Shown here in pieces: positions 40,202 through 53,178 of a DNA stretch of 64,000 nucleotides. How positions within the stretch are numbered: position 1 is the stretch's first letter; each line of letters begins with the position of its first letter. The stretch is from Tremella fuciformis. Taxonomy: Eukaryota; Basidiomycota; Tremellomycetes; Tremellales; Tremellaceae. The translations under genes and the position numbers were made by a program. The notes beneath the pieces were generated by a model, which worked only from the letters and a program-made list of their open reading frames with translations, had not been told where the DNA came from and did not search any database. Location: the NCBI GenBank assembly GCA_032768795.1, contig CP136495.1, positions 1,676,501 through 1,740,500 of the forward strand, given 5' to 3'.

Positions 40202-43200
40202 TCAAGAAAGATACGAGTCGGGCGGTGGACCACTGACTCTCACACGCCCCTTGTGACTCAACGTTGCCCCCTTGCACGTACTCTCCACGCCAGCACTGGC
40301 ATTGGCCTCAATCTCCGCCTCGCACAACCCAAGATCGTCTTTGGGCAACCACAGAATCGGCTGCGGCTGTCTCGTGGCGGGGTGGAAGAACGCATAGACG
40401 TCGTCGGGGTCTTGCTGATCGAGACGCTTGACTCCCGGCCCTCCCGGTACCGCAAAGTACGTCTCGTCTTCGTCTTCATCCTCGTCCCTATCCGGCTTGT
40501 CGCCATTCGCATTCGGCACAGTCGAGTGGGCGGTGCTCGCCGGTGAGGCCATCTGACCCAGTTCCACATGTCCTTCCAGCTCAGAAGGGAAGAACGGCTT
40601 GGGCGGTCCAGCTGAAGTAGGCGATGCTGCAGTAATCTCCCTGTCTTCCGGGACCGAGTTGAGTGATTTGGATTTCGGCTTGGACTTTTCAGCTGCTGCC
40701 GCATGAAGGACAGCAGAGGTCGCGGGAAGCGGCTTTGGGGGTGCAGTGTACAGCTCTGGCTTGCTGCCGTTCCCAGACTGTTCGATCATGGGCGATCGAG
40801 ATGTATAGGTATCCGCCGAGAAGCGTCGGTGGGGTTCTGTGATGCCCGTCCGGACGCTGGACGCTTCCGACATGAGCTCGCCAAACATCTTCATGTCCAC
40901 GGGTTTCGGTGTCTCGCGATGTCCGACCTCGGCCAGTGACAGCGGGAGAGGGTGGACAAGTGGGTCGAATGATCTATTCAGGATGTAGTGGCAGCACGCC
41001 TGCCGGTTAGCAGACCTAAGGGATTATCCTGCACACGCACAGTCAACACCGTCAGGACGATCATGATGATTGCCTGAGGCAGAGCCGAAATTTTGCCCTC
41101 ATCGTTTCTCGCAATGAAGAACAGAGCACAGAGACAAATTTCCTGAACATACAAGCCGACGAACGTGTGTTGAACCGCTTTGGGAAAGAACAGGCCACCC
41201 GTGTCGCTCTCGGGAGACTGCTCCTCGACCCATATGAACAGGTACTTGTAGATAAGGGCGGAGAGGATGAAGAATAGAGCACCGAAGCAATTGATGATTG
41301 GCGAGATGATGCAGTATCCGAGGATGATAACAGAGTAGACGGTGACACCGGGAAAAGTCGTACCCCAGTTCTCGGACTGCAAGCTGTATCGAACTTTGTA
41401 TACTGAGCGCCTGGAGGTCAGCTGCGATGACACAGACGGGAGGCTGCACGCGAGTAACGAGAGACTCACGGAGATCCACCTAGAAGCACAATCTTAACGT
41501 AGTACAACAAAAGCCTTACTGCCTGGATGAGGGTCCCCATGGTTCCGGTAAACTGCGTCAAGACGAGGGTGATGAAGAAGGTAGACGCCGTCGGCATTTG
41601 ATTGGCGAGGATACTTGCCGCAGAAGAAGGGTTCTCGGCGAGTGGCTTGATAGAGGAAATGAGACCTGCCGACAGGGTGACGGTGAAGAACGTGTGCTGA
41701 TGCTCAGCAGTGCTCAAATGCATCATTGAAAGCGGCGACTCACAATGACCAGGAAGACAAAGTACCGGTGCATGAGGTCTAGCTCGACTGCTTTTTTGGA
41801 AGGTATGCCCTCAAACTTGATAAGGACTGACAAGTCAGTTGCCAAACTCGGGAATAGGCTGTTGATAGCTTACGCCTGAGCACAGTTGGCAAGAGCTTCA
41901 TGAGCAGAGCGAGCAGTACGGGTGGAAGGACACCGGTAATGACGCCCTGCAAGAGCTGGTGACCGAAGTCATCGCCAGCGAGCCACTGCATCCATTTGTA
42001 TGTCTCGAGCGTAGAGAGACTTGATAGGCCACCAATAACAGTGACTGAATCGTCAGAGCGATTCGGGTGAGTGATCGCTACCCACCTGGGAAAGTCCACA
42101 GCAGGATCAAACCCCCAGTGGCAGCATACGACAGGGCTTGCCGGATGTTTTGCTCGTAGGGATTGAGCTTCATGTTGCTCCAAATGACGTCGGACGGTGA
42201 CATCTCGTTGTAATGCAAGTGCATACTGTATCTGAGATGTCAGTCAATCCCCATGTCCAAGTAATCGGACATACGGATGGTGATGGGTCTGACATTGCAT
42301 TGCCATGTGCGCTGCAATTTGCTGATTGAAGTGGATGAAAGCCGAGTTGAGCGGTGCATACATATCCTCATCTGCACCAGGGGAGAGTATGTCGGCCTTG
42401 AGCTGTTCACGACCTTTTTCAAGGCCAGCGGAGCATTCTGCGATCTCTTTGCGAGCCCATTCTACCGTATCGACCTTTTGGCCGCTGCCTAGAAAACTCA
42501 ATCCCCAGCGCGCATTGATGCGTGTGGTCGGACGCTGTGACCGAGGGACGAGCTGATCGACCAGGGCGAGCTTGGTCGGGTCCATGATGAATCCGGTCTC
42601 GGGATCCCCGTCGGAGCCTCTGAGCAGGTCGGGATTGACGGGACCAGTCAACTCGTCGGGGACCGGTTTGCCCTTTTCCTCCAGCTGGGCGATTTTCGCC
42701 TGAGTTGCCAGCCGATGCTGCCTGGCCAGTTTGATGAGCTTGACCTGTGCAGATTCGAGCTTCTTGCAGGCATTGATACGCCTCTGCCACAAGTCTGGCA
42801 GGTCCTGCAAGTTTCTGAGGGTCAGCCGGGGCGCATGAAGGCGGGGAGGATTCCAGCTAACCTGACTAGCCAGATACGCTTGACACCGCCAGGAAGATGG
42901 GAGAACAGCTGTTCCAACTTGACTTCGTCCATATACTCCTGAGGTATGCTCTGTATCAGAACAGTTGTCGCCTGTGGCAACTTTGAGTGTGCGGGGTTGA
43001 CAAGCCACTTGAGGCGGATGGTGAGCCAATACTTGTATTCGCCTCGGATGAGCCACATGATCCAGACTGTCGTCAGCCGCAAGCCCTCTGACGAGTGAGG
43101 TCTTCGGCTAAGAGAATCACAGCAAAGCACAGGGAGACACACAATTGAAAACCCATGCCAGCAGGAGATGCGCCCACAACCTCGCCTGCTTGTCCTTGCC

Positions 43201-43753
43201 CACATTCCCGTATGTGAACCTGTCCAGGCCAGTCTTGCCCGCGACACCCGTGTTGGCCGCATCGATGGGGAGTAGCACGATCCACGAAAGGAGCCAGATC
43301 GGAACCATTGCTTTGCCCATCATGAGCAGGTACCGAATGAAGAAGTACGGGTCGACGCCCGTCTTTTCCAGCACTTCGATAGGATCGGCCTGAACGATGC
43401 GCCATAATGGCCAAAAGGGATGCAGTCGGCCGAGCGGAGGAGCCTGTTGATTGCGGGGCGGCACGTATGTGCGGGGCTCGTAGCTGGCATCAGCCCACAT
43501 TCCGGGCAATTCAGAACCAGAATGACCTCGGCAACTCACATGGCCCGAATATAACTCCTCACCACTATGAACGCGGCAAACTCCCCACCTGCGAGTGCGC
43601 CGTTGATCGCCAGCGAGGTGAGGAAGCTCGAAGTCGACGCGGAAGTCGCATCATCTTTCGTGTTGCTGCTTGTCAGTGTCTCGCCCTCATCGTTGCACCA
43701 AGCCTCATCGTCGCGGGCAAACCTGTGGGCATGAGGGCGTCCACTCACGACAT
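40202..43753 (-). CDS. OSCA/TMEM63-type channel protein (DUF221, Rsn1/Csc1-like)
   Basis: Multi-pass membrane protein of the family that includes hyperosmolality/mechanically gated cation channels. The N-terminus contains the first span (LAINGALAGGEFAAFIVVRS) and LHPFWPLWRIVQADPIEVLE; a cytosolic RRM-like domain follows (ATTVLIQSIPQEYMDEVKLE), then a coiled region, and the 7-TM core (ETYKWMQWLAGDDFGHQLLQ, GVLPPVLLALLMKLLPTVLR, FITLVLTQFTGTMGTLIQAV, YSVIILGYCIISPIINCFGA, LPQAIIMIVLTVLTACCHYI). The C-terminal ~230 residues are a disordered Ser/Pro/Asp-rich tail with an acidic run (DRDEDEDEDETYF). About nine introns; exon 1 is only ATGTC, with the likely join MSNTKDDATS; this first splice is the least certain. 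Confidence 0.85.
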
Positions 43754-43991
43754 GTTACGGGACTACTCGTAGTATGGGGGAGACCAGCTGCGTGCCAGTC
43801 TCCCTCTGCTCTATACGACTGTGTGCAGTATGTCTAGGCCAGTGGTACGCCCCACCTGGGACTGTGATCCGGAGTAATGAGAAGTATCCAAAAAGACAAT
43901 GAATGCCATGAGGATTCGTGCGCAGCTGATGAAACCTCAAACATTCCGTAAATGACGTCACTTTATGCATCTACCACCGCAAGGGGGTATG

Positions 43992-45809
43992 TCACTCCAT
44001 ATCCTCGTCGTCCTCTTCGTACTTGACACCGTTCATCTCGCCAGACCATGCAGGCACCTCAAAATCCACGGTCCTACATTCCAAGGTCTCCAGACAGAGC
44101 AGGACGACTTGTCCTGTCTTGGCAAACGATGGGACGAGGATGATTCGGGTGGGAGAATCGGCATCTAAAAGATCAACGGACTTGATGGAATCACAAGACG
44201 TAGCTCACCTCCTACAATGGCCGTTTCGAATTCAGGCTGATTGCCCAAAATATACACATCTGGTCGATGATGTATGATGAATGGGTCCGCATCAGGAAAG
44301 GGGTAGATCCCTGGTCATCAGCTCAAAGAGAGGGCCTCGCGTAGCTGAGTCCTCACAGAGCGTATCTGGTGCCGTAGGGGCGATATGTCTCCATTCCAAG
44401 GTCCTCCTCGCCATGCCCAGCCGCCCATTCGCAGGCAGATATTTGTAGACGTCGTCCAGTGTCTGCCCGCCCGACAAGAGGAAGCCCCGGCCCTCCACTT
44501 CCACCCAAGCAGGATTCGTGACGCTCTCTAGACCCTCCATCTTGCTCTTTCCGCCCAGCATGACCTTTGGCAGAGGCTGTTGCGGAAGAGTTGCGCCAGC
44601 CGGATCCCCAGGTCCAGGCAGTAGGGTGATCGGTAATGAAGAGGAGAGGAGATCAGATAGAAGGGTCTGGAGCGATTTGGTCGGATGTGAAGAGTAGATT
44701 GGTTTCGAGGAAGCATTATAGCGTTTCTGTACATGAGCTTTGCCCGCCCGGGGTCAGCCAGCTCACGATCTTCTTGTCATCTTCTCCTCGTACTGGCGCT
44801 GCTAGCGAGTTGCCAGCAAGGATGAGCCGAGATATCCGACTGCCCTCTTCCAAGTCCTATAGATCAATTGACCTTCCCCCAAGAGGCTGGATACTCACAT
44901 CAATTCCACCGCCTTCACCCATCAGCCACTCCACTAGCAGCTGAGCTTTCAAGTCCGCCGGCGCCTCCTGTGCTCCGACATTGAGACCAGACACCACGGC
45001 CACCCATGTCTTTTCGGTTGTATCCAGGTCCATCTCGCCGTCCCTGGCTTTCGCCTTTCCCTTGCCTTTCGCTGCCGAATGCCCATTCGTCTTCGATGGC
45101 CCGGCTTCAGGCCGGAAGACGTCCGGGAGGCCCGCAAAACAGACATCGATGACCTCAAAGTCCCCCGAGCCGGTCTCCATCCCCAGGGCAGCCATAATCA
45201 CACCTATTCCCCATCAGAGAGGCCCAGCAGATTTCAGCTAACGACGTACCGGTGACCAGTCCGCCACCTTCCCTATCCCTTTCTCTTCGTATGACATCCC
45301 CTACAAGCCGTACACGTCCAGACTCATCCTCGAGATGCACAGCATCCTGCGACGAGAAGAATTTGGCACGAGGCGCCGGAGGGGCGATCCAGTGCTGCAT
45401 GTCAGCTTGAGACAACTCTCGGGTTCGATCAGCTGACATCTCGCGCCATGTCTTCCAGAATGTTCGGCTTGAGCGGCATGTCCATATACACTGTGCCGAC
45501 GATGTAACATAGCTGGGACCGCTGCAGATTGAGGATCCTCGGAAGAAGTGGCGGTTTGCCTGTCGAGTCAGCTGACATGCATCTCTTGAGCAGCTTACCT
45601 CTGACGCTGCCCCATCTCTCACTCGCCCTTCTTTCTACTATAGGCCGCAGCTCAACCAGGCGCACAAAGTAGATGTTCGAGTACTGGTGCTTGTAGCTCC
45701 GCGTAGTCGGATCGAGGAGGAAAGGTTTCGACAATTCCGGTAGAGACGAGTAAGATGTTGAGGGCCGTTGTCGTGCCCTCTCATCGGGGAGAGATAGCCT
45801 CGTCGCCAT
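43992..45809 (-). CDS. DNA polymerase delta small subunit
   Basis: The B subunit of Pol delta (budding yeast Pol31, fission yeast Cdc1), linking the catalytic and third subunits. N-terminus MATRLSLPDERARQRPSTSY; OB-fold region (ILNLQRSQLCYIVGTVYMDM, FFSSQDAVHLEDESGRVRLV); inactive calpha phosphodiesterase-like part with VAVVSGLNVGAQEAPADLKA, SRISRLILAGNSLAAPVRGE and, near the end, YPFPDADPFIIHHRPDVYIL, NQPEFETAIVG and RIILVPSFAKTGQVVLLCLE. A Lys/Ala/Gly-rich insert (NGHSAAKGKGKAKARDGEMD) is lineage-specific. Several introns. The C-terminus is acidic (YEEDDEDME). It is divergent with RAD52 across 371 bases. Confidence 0.9.
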
Positions 45810-46180
45810 TTTGACAGCAGCACTCTGTCGGGCTAGCTCGCTGCTGCAAGGCGTGATGCGATGGTTGTAGGTGGCTAATGTGCTCGACGCGATTCGCGGC
45901 TGACCAGACCGCGACCAAGTTTTGGGATAGCTTACGTAATCGATGAGTCAACCTGGTCGCGACTGCTTTTTGCCGCCGAAGCCGAAGACAACGCCCTTCC
46001 TCTCAACATAACATCTCTTGGTGACCGAGAAACCATTATCCTTCGTGTATCGCTTGGCCTGCGGTGCTCGAGGTACATCAGCGCACTTGGCATGGAATGA
46101 ACCTCTCCGCCCACCTCGTGCAGACATACGAAAATCAAGGCCATCGCTTCAATCCCAACACCCGACCGCGCCCATCAGCC
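45810..46180. promoter_or_regulatory. Divergent promoter, Pol delta small subunit / RAD52
   Basis: 371 bases between two divergent DNA replication/repair genes. Contains ACGCGA near 45892 and TCGCGA near 45957, related to MCB/SCB-type cores, and CGCG dinucleotides clustered at 45889-45962. Confidence 0.5.
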
Positions 46181-48177
46181 ATGGACCCGAACGATACGAG
46201 CTGGACGGCTGGGCACGGGACGTCTTTCATCTCGGCGTTCGGTCAAACGCAGATGTTAGGTGGATCTGGACGGTTCAGTCAGTGGTCCGAGGAGAAGGTG
46301 GCAAGCTTGCAGGCGCGACTGGCGAGGAAGCTGGGGCCGGAGTATGTTACGCAACGACCGGGGCCTGGAGGGGGGCCGAAGCTGAGGTACGGTGCTAGCT
46401 GGAGAATTGCGACTAGACCAGCTGACATGTAGCTACATAGAAGGCTGGAAGGGTTAGCTGAAGCTCGCCTTTGATGTGTAGCTGACGTTGAGTGATCAAC
46501 CTGGCAAATGAGGTGTTTGGATTCAACGGGTGGTCATCTTCCATACAATCTCTCACAACAGACTATGTGATTACGCCTGAGAACACAAAGAACCCATTAC
46601 TCACCTCAGATCGATGTCAATGACCAAGGCAGGGTATCTGTCAACGTGACGGCGATAGTCCGCATCACTCTGCAGGACGGATGCTGGCACGAGGATGTAG
46701 GTTGTGGCCAGGGCGAGAACATCAAAGGCAAGGGCGCTGCTCTGGACAAGGTAAACTGAGCTTCCGATCCTACCGTATCGCGACTTATCTTTAGGCAAAG
46801 AAAGAAGCCGTCACCGATGCGACCAAGCGGGCGCTCAAGACTTTTGGCAATGTCCTGGGCAACTGTCTTTACGACAGGGAGTACACCAAAGAGGTGGTCA
46901 AGATGAGGGTCCCACCCGTAGGTTCAGACTCTGCTTGGATGCGAGAGAGACGGATGTCTGGACGCTCACATGTAGGCAAAGTTCAACTCTTCGGAGCTAG
47001 AACGGCGACCCGAGTTTGCGGAGAACGCTCCAGGACCCTCTCGATCAGTACCGCCTCCACCTCCTGTAGCTGTTCAATATCCCCAGCATCCGCCGCGACC
47101 GACCTCGATCGGGCCACCCCCTGTCGCTCCGGGCACCCCTCTCAGATCTGTACTTGAGGCTGAAGAGACCTTTGTCGAGGAGCTGGACGCCGAATTCATG
47201 GACTTCGAGGGAGACTCATTCCTCAATCAGGTCGAGGAGTCGATGCTTGAACCGCCAGGGTGAGTGAGGCTGCTGGTCTCGATCACAGCTAAGCTCCAGT
47301 CCAAGCAAAAGGCCAGAGGTGCCAATGCACTCCACTCCGCACCTACCACTTCCACCAAAACCCACTGAGGTGCCAGCATATCAGCATCGTCATCGACCAG
47401 ACATACCGGTAAACGACAGTGCGGGCGGGAAGAGATTCAGTAATGCGCCAACCACCTTTACTCGATCGCGCACTCTGCCCGAAGCATCCCCAACAGCTGA
47501 CCGAAGATACCCATTGGAGACCGTGGTTGTACCCGACATTCCGCAGACAAGCTCTGGTCATACTTGTATCCCCTCTGATCCTCCTGTGCCGAAACCCCAG
47601 CCCGCACAAATGATGGCTACCAAAAGTGTCAGTCACTTGCAACCTGCCACTGCTTTGTTGATATAGCAGATTGTAGGCCCGACCGGAGCTTCTGCCAGAT
47701 TAGCAGCCATCAACTCTGCCATGTCGACAACCGTCGCTCCTCGCCCCGAGTCTCCTCGTATACCCACCGGGGGGGTAGATGCTGTCGCAGCCAAAGCCTC
47801 GACCAATCTCCTCACGCACGGTAAGGCACTCGACATCGAGTCTCCAGTCACGAAGGGTCCCGCGGCTGCCTTCAACGGCTTTGGCAGTGCTCGGACGCTG
47901 AAGCGGAGCATCTCGGGCGAGGAGCAAGCGCCGCCGAGCCCTGCACCCACATCGTATGCGGCAAGCCGGAACTACGATCAGGGGGCCGGGACCAGAGGAG
48001 GGTGAGGCGCCCACCAAGAACGGGCTTGGCTTACAAGCCAGGAGTATCTCGCCTACCAAGCCATCGGCGGGTGGACAGCCTGGACACTTTTCGCGATCCG
48101 GGCCTCGGCGGGCTCTGGGCGAGATCACTGTGTCCGCGCAAGACGGACCCGAGTGGAAACGGCCGCGAGGACCGTAG
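46181..48177 (+). CDS. RAD52: Recombination mediator RAD52
   Basis: Anneals ssDNA and loads Rad51 in homologous recombination. The conserved N-terminal domain is assembled from short exons: [32 protein letters not shown], a 20-nt micro-exon (46433-46452, YIEGWK), [60 protein letters not shown] and [20 protein letters not shown] to [16 protein letters not shown]. The C-terminal half is disordered and Pro-rich with acidic patches ([20 protein letters not shown]), probably binding RPA and Rad51; it ends [18 protein letters not shown]. One intron near 47890-47990 is needed to reach this end; its exact donor is uncertain. The ATG at 46181 (MDPNDTSW) was chosen. Confidence 0.93.
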
Positions 48178-48381
48178 ATTCCGCGAGAGGGCCCTGGCGA
48201 ACATGAGCATCGCACTGTGTATAGTCCGCATGTCATCGTCGTCGTGTGTGTAGCCTCTGCATGTATGTGAGTAAGCGAGTGTCGGACGTGAGCTGGGCAG
48301 CGGCAAGATGCTGCATACTGCCTAGTAGTACATGTGACACCTCCCCACCCCAGCGAAAACCACACGGCAGCTCTTGGACGC

Positions 48382-49143
48382 TTATGCGGTCCACGACCTG
48401 CGCACCAGCTCGGTGAGACCAATATCATTCGTATTGAACTCGTACACGCCCCACACGGCCAGACCCGTCGCGGCGCGCAAGAGCCATGTGCACAGCGGGC
48501 CAAGCACGGGGAACTTGCGCGGGTGGACGTAGTCGATGATGCACGAGTCGAAGCCGATGTGCGAGTGCACAATGAGGGACACGGCGAGGATCCCGTCGAG
48601 CGCGGCCTGGGGTGAGTCCGAGCCCGCGAGGACGAGTTTCTGCAGACAATGGATAAAGACACTCACATATGCGCTGCCGGACGAGACGGCCGCTGCGCCC
48701 ATCACGGGGATCAGGGAGGCCGAGAGCAGCCGCTCGAATGCCCAGTGGTACGACCCGTGCGACTTGCTTGGTGCGGGAAAGGTCGTGGCGTCGTTCACTG
48801 TGCCTTTGAGGACGGCTGGGCGTCAGCTTACCCTCATTTCCCTCTGCAACACCCCTCCCCCTCCCTGCCCACTTCTCCACCACGCTTCCTCCAAGGAGAG
48901 AACGAGGAGACTCACGCCCTCCTGGCACGTACGGGAACCCGCCCGTCTCATTCGCAGCGGCCACAGCGTCCAGCCTTGCCCGACTCGCACGAAGGGCCGT
49001 CACCCGCGCTGGGCATCAGCTTCTGTCCGCACCAAGTCGCGCAGCTAAATGAGAACGGCGGACTGACTGGCATGGAGTTGTCTCACGCCCAGACCGGCAC
49101 GCGCGAGCGAGAATGTCGATGAGGATGGGCGGATGAAGGACAT
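48382..49143 (-). CDS. SDH4: Succinate dehydrogenase membrane anchor subunit (CybS)
   Basis: Small membrane subunit of complex II that binds haem and ubiquinone in the inner mitochondrial membrane. The mitochondrial presequence MSFIRPSSSTFSLARAGLGV is basic and amphipathic; splicing then gives RASRARLDAVAAANETGGFP, AVLKGTVNDATTFPAPSKSH, GSYHWAFERLLSASLIPVMG (first span), then LDGILAVSLIVHSHIGFDSC with the conserved haem-ligand His region, DYVHPRKFPVLGPLCTWLL and the ending FNTNDIGLTELVRRSWTA. These blocks are diagnostic of fungal Sdh4. Four introns. The start at 49143 follows from the presequence. Confidence 0.92.
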
Positions 49144-49350
49144 TGTGCGTGTGGACGAGGAGGAGACGCAGAGAGATGGTGAGAGACGAGTGAGATATCG
49201 CCCGGAAACGATTGGTCCCCTCTGGTTCGGGCAAGAACGGAACTGAACAGATGTTACGTAAACATACCTTGAGTATCAACAGTCCGGGATGCGCCGATGA
49301 CAACAGCACCTCTCTCCATGCAAGATTATGAAGATAGATCATGAAGACCG

Positions 49351-51246
49351 CTACAGACTCTCAAAGAGCTCGACGCCCCTGCCCGCGTGCTCGTACCCCG
49401 TGCTCCGATCCACGTCCGCCTGCTCACCATACCTGACTGTCCAGCCCCACCGCCCGCCCCTCCCCTTCCAGCCTTTCGGCACATCCACCGCGTCCCCCAG
49501 CCGCCGCTTGGCCCTAGCGGCCGGATGGACGATATCGTCCGGCTCAGCGCCGTCGAAAGCAAGCACGAATGCCCGGCGCTCGGTGACGCCGTACAACCGG
49601 CCCGAGTCGGCTTTGAGGGCGTAGACAGGGGAGTTCTTGCCTCCCGGCGAGAAGCATGACCAGTCGCCCGCATAGCGCGCCGGTCGACCCATGTAAGTCG
49701 TTGAGCGGGAGTCGTCGCTTGTGGTGGACGTGGCGGTATGTGCGAACGGGCCCTTTGGCTGGCGTATATCGAAGAGCGCGACGGCGCCGTGTCGCGCGCC
49801 TCCACCTGCAACGCACCATTCGGCCAGGTAAGTGCACGCGTACATCGCACTGCCGTCCGCCCAAGTCCACGGGTCGCACATCTCCAGGACGCCCGTCGGG
49901 GCAGGCCGGCGCAGGTCGTGCAGCCGGAGAGTCGAGTCGTACCATGCGCTCAGGAGCAGCTGGCGCGAGTGGCCGCTGCCAGACGGAGGGAGGGTCATGT
50001 CGTACGCCGATGACACGGCTGGCGGGTCGGGTCCCACTAGCCGCCGTACAGAAGGAAGGATGGCGTCGGGCGTATAAGGGTGGATGTGAATGGTGTCTGA
50101 CATGCCGAGCAGGATGTGGGCGTGGTACGGGTCGACGGAGGAGGACCATGCTCTATTCCTGTGTTTCTTGGCTATACCATCTGGGAGAGACGGGTCGGCT
50201 GTGTGCAGAGTCAGAGGTGGCGAGGTCGGCGAGGCTGCGCGGTACAGCGCCGCAGTGGTAGACGAGGTTGTGAGCACCATGCCGCCTCGAGCGGACATGG
50301 TGTGCAGGCCATTTGTCCCTACACTCGGCGTGGACCTGCCCGAAGCGGTCACAGACGCCGAGGTGAAAGGCGGTATGGATGCAGGGGTGGACGAGCGCGA
50401 CTCGGTATCTGCATCGATGCCGTCTGAAGACGGGCCGGGGGTTAAAGGAGGAAGGTATCGCGCGACAGGCCGAAGCGACGTGCCGGACGCATTGAGCGAG
50501 AAGCGCTGCAGGGTCCCATCGTACTGCGCCACGACGATATCTTCTTCTTCGTCTGAGCCAGAAGGAGAGAGCGAGGCAATCCCAATGATGTCCGCAGAGG
50601 AACCTTGGTGTTTCCCAACGATAGGATGTTCGTATGCCCTATGAACCGTCTTGGCTCCCCTTCTGGGCCCTGCTGTACTTGCGGCAAGACGCTCGTCCGT
50701 GTTGAGATCGTCTGTGCTGCTGTAATGTGGGGGTCGCAGAGGGTGCACCACCACCTTTCCCCCTACCCCAAGGAGGAGCCTATGCGGCGTGAGCTCCAAA
50801 GCAGGTATGACCGCCCCGCTCCACGTCTGGCCGACCTGCATGGCCCTCCACCGTCTGTGCGCGAGCGAAGTATTGATGTACACATTCCGCTTGAGAAGGT
50901 CGAGCGGCGGCCATTGCGCTGCGGGGGGTGAGAGGGTGAGGTGGGACTGAGGGTGGTTGGCCAGGTAGAGCGGGATGCCGAGCGAGGCGATCTGCCATGA
51001 GCCACCTCGTCCACATTGGGGCTGACAGTGTCATGTATGCTGGGGACACAGAGGAGACGGAGAGCTCACACGGTGGTGTAGTCGTTTGCTGAGCTGTTGC
51101 AGCGATAGGAGCTGTGGCAGCGGGAGTTGGGAGAGCACGAGACCGAGGATGTCGTCTGGGAGCTGGTCGAGGGATGGGCTTTGGTCGTCTCTCCCGGATC
51201 TACTGCTGCTGGCAAGTGGAGCCTCGCCAGTCCCCTCAGGCTCCAT
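49351..51246 (-). CDS. F-box/WD40-type substrate adaptor
   Basis: Probable SCF ubiquitin-ligase adaptor. N-terminus MEPEGTGEAPLASSSRSGRD then an F-box (LDQLPDDILGLVLSQLPLPQ, LLSLQQLSKRLHHRV), one intron, and a long single exon with WD-like repeats: WSGAVIPALELTPHRLLLGV, DIIGIASLSPSG, LLLSAWYDSTLRLHDLRRPA, GAVALFDIRQPKGPFAHTAT, SPVYALKADSGRLYGVTERR. The propeller is degenerate, as in fission-yeast Pof-type and similar F-box/WD proteins; a Ser/Pro-rich disordered insert separates the early blades. Target unknown. It ends GRGVELFESL. Confidence 0.75.
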
Positions 51247-51427
51247 TTCGACGCCGAGATTGACCTCAAGGAGGCAATCGCTATGTACAAAGACTCTCGA
51301 CAACGAATTGGACGTCTCAGTGGCAAACCTCCACTTCCGCCCTTGGATCACGACAATGGCATAGAGCTGCATCATGGATATGACTAGCGTGCAGTGAACC
51401 AAGAGCATACATGCAGTACGAGCATGA

Positions 51428-53178
51428 TCAGACAGGCGAGGGCAGGAGCATCCTGCGAGGATCTTCAATGTACTCTTTGATGCGGACTACCGATCAGCCT
51501 CGGTAAGAACGAAGATGACATGGACTCACCGAGGAAAGTGACGCCTTCGCGTCCGTCCAGCAGCCGGTGGTCGTAGGTGAGTGCGACGACCATGATTGGT
51601 CTGATGACAATTTGGCCATTTACAACTACGGGCTTTTCTTTGATCGAGTGCATGCCGAGGACGGCAGCCTGGGGGAGGTTGATTCTGACAGTCAGCTCGT
51701 TCAACTTGGGCAACGTGTGAGGAGCTGACATTGGGGTGCCGTAGAGAGAGCCAAACACGCCGCCGTTGGAGATGGTAAATGTGCCGCCGGACATGTCTTC
51801 GATGCCGAGCTTGTTGTCGCGGGCCTGGGGGTCAGTACCGCACACGCTGCCGTACAACCTAGACGTACCTTCTTGCCGAGCTCCGCGATGGCCTGTTCAA
51901 TTTCGACCAAGCCCATACCCTCAGCGTTCCGGACGACGGGGGTGACGAGACCTTTCGGTGTAGCGACCGCAATGCTGAGGTCGACGTAGTCGCGGTAGAC
52001 AATGGTGTCGCCCTCGATGGACGCGTTCGCCGCCTGGACCTCTTTCAGAGCCAAGCAAGATGCGCGGGCGAAAGCAGACATGAAGCCCAGCTTGACGCCC
52101 TCGTTCTTGAGCACGCCGTCCTTGTACAAAGAGCGGAACTCCATGAGGGAGGACATGTCAATCTCGTTGAAGGTAGTGAGGGAGGCGGCGGCGTTCTGCG
52201 ACGCCTTGAGGCGCTGGGCGATGGTCTGGCGCATACGAGACATCTTGACCTGCATGATCAGCCACCGCAGGTGCTGAGGCGCGGAGGAGACCCACCCGGG
52301 TCTCATGCCGGCTGCCAACGCTCTTCTGCGCGACCGGCTGCTCCTCCTTATCCTTGGGCGCCGGCTTGTCCTCCTTCTTCGGTGCCGGCGCCGGTTTCGG
52401 TGCGGGCTTGTCGCTCAATCCCGGGGCGCGCTCTTCCTGCTTCTTGTGCGTGTCTTCCGGTGCGCCCTTCTCCTTGGCCGCCTCGGGCGCGGCCTGGTCC
52501 TTGTTCCCCTCTTCCGGCTCTTTCGGCTCCGATTTGGCCGCGCCCTTGGGCTGCGAGTCGGACGCATCCCCGCCTCCCTCTCCCGGCTCGATCTTCAGGA
52601 GGTCCTGTCCCACACTGACGGTCGAGTCCTCCTCGACGAGGAGTTCGACGATTTTGCCGGCCATCGGCGCGTTGACCGAGACGTCAATCTGGAGTCAGCC
52701 ATAGACAAATGGCGAGAGTGCGGGCCCCACCTTGTCCGTCTCGATCGTCGCTATTTCCTCGTCTTGCTTGACGAAATCCCCCACTGCTTTGTTCCATTGT
52801 TTGAGCGTGCCCTCGGTGATACTCTCGGCCTATCCATGAGCGCGACCCTTCATTGCACTTGTGAGGAGTGAACATACCATTTGTGGCACTTTGACAGTCT
52901 CGGCTGCTCGTCAGCTCTGTCCAAGTGCGTCACAGCGAACTGACCGAGGAGAAGGGAAGAAGAGTGAAAGGCAGATCGGCGGATAGGCTGAGAAGAGGGC
53001 AACACAAGCGCAGCATTCCGCTTTCTACACTCATCAGCTTAACTTGTGGTGTACATGGAAGCTGAACGTACAGTGCTGTTTGGGGTACGGTGGAGAGTGA
53101 GCGGGTTGTCGGTCGGAGTTGAGAACGAGACGAGCTGCCCGCGCGCACGATGGTGGTGCGCAGGGGTGTGCGGTACAT
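51428..53178 (-). CDS. KGD2: Dihydrolipoamide succinyltransferase, E2 of 2-oxoglutarate dehydrogenase
   Basis: Mitochondrial TCA-cycle enzyme moving the succinyl group to CoA. Presequence [20 protein letters not shown]; lipoyl domain [20 protein letters not shown] with the lipoylated lysine in ETDKVDV; a long Lys/Pro/Ala/Glu linker (residues ~150-230); no clear E1/E3-binding domain, as usual for KGD2; catalytic domain [59 protein letters not shown] and the active-site [11 protein letters not shown] (His/Asp). Ends [16 protein letters not shown]. Seven or so introns. Ends 182 bases from the start of the F-box/WD40 gene (same strand). Confidence 0.93.
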
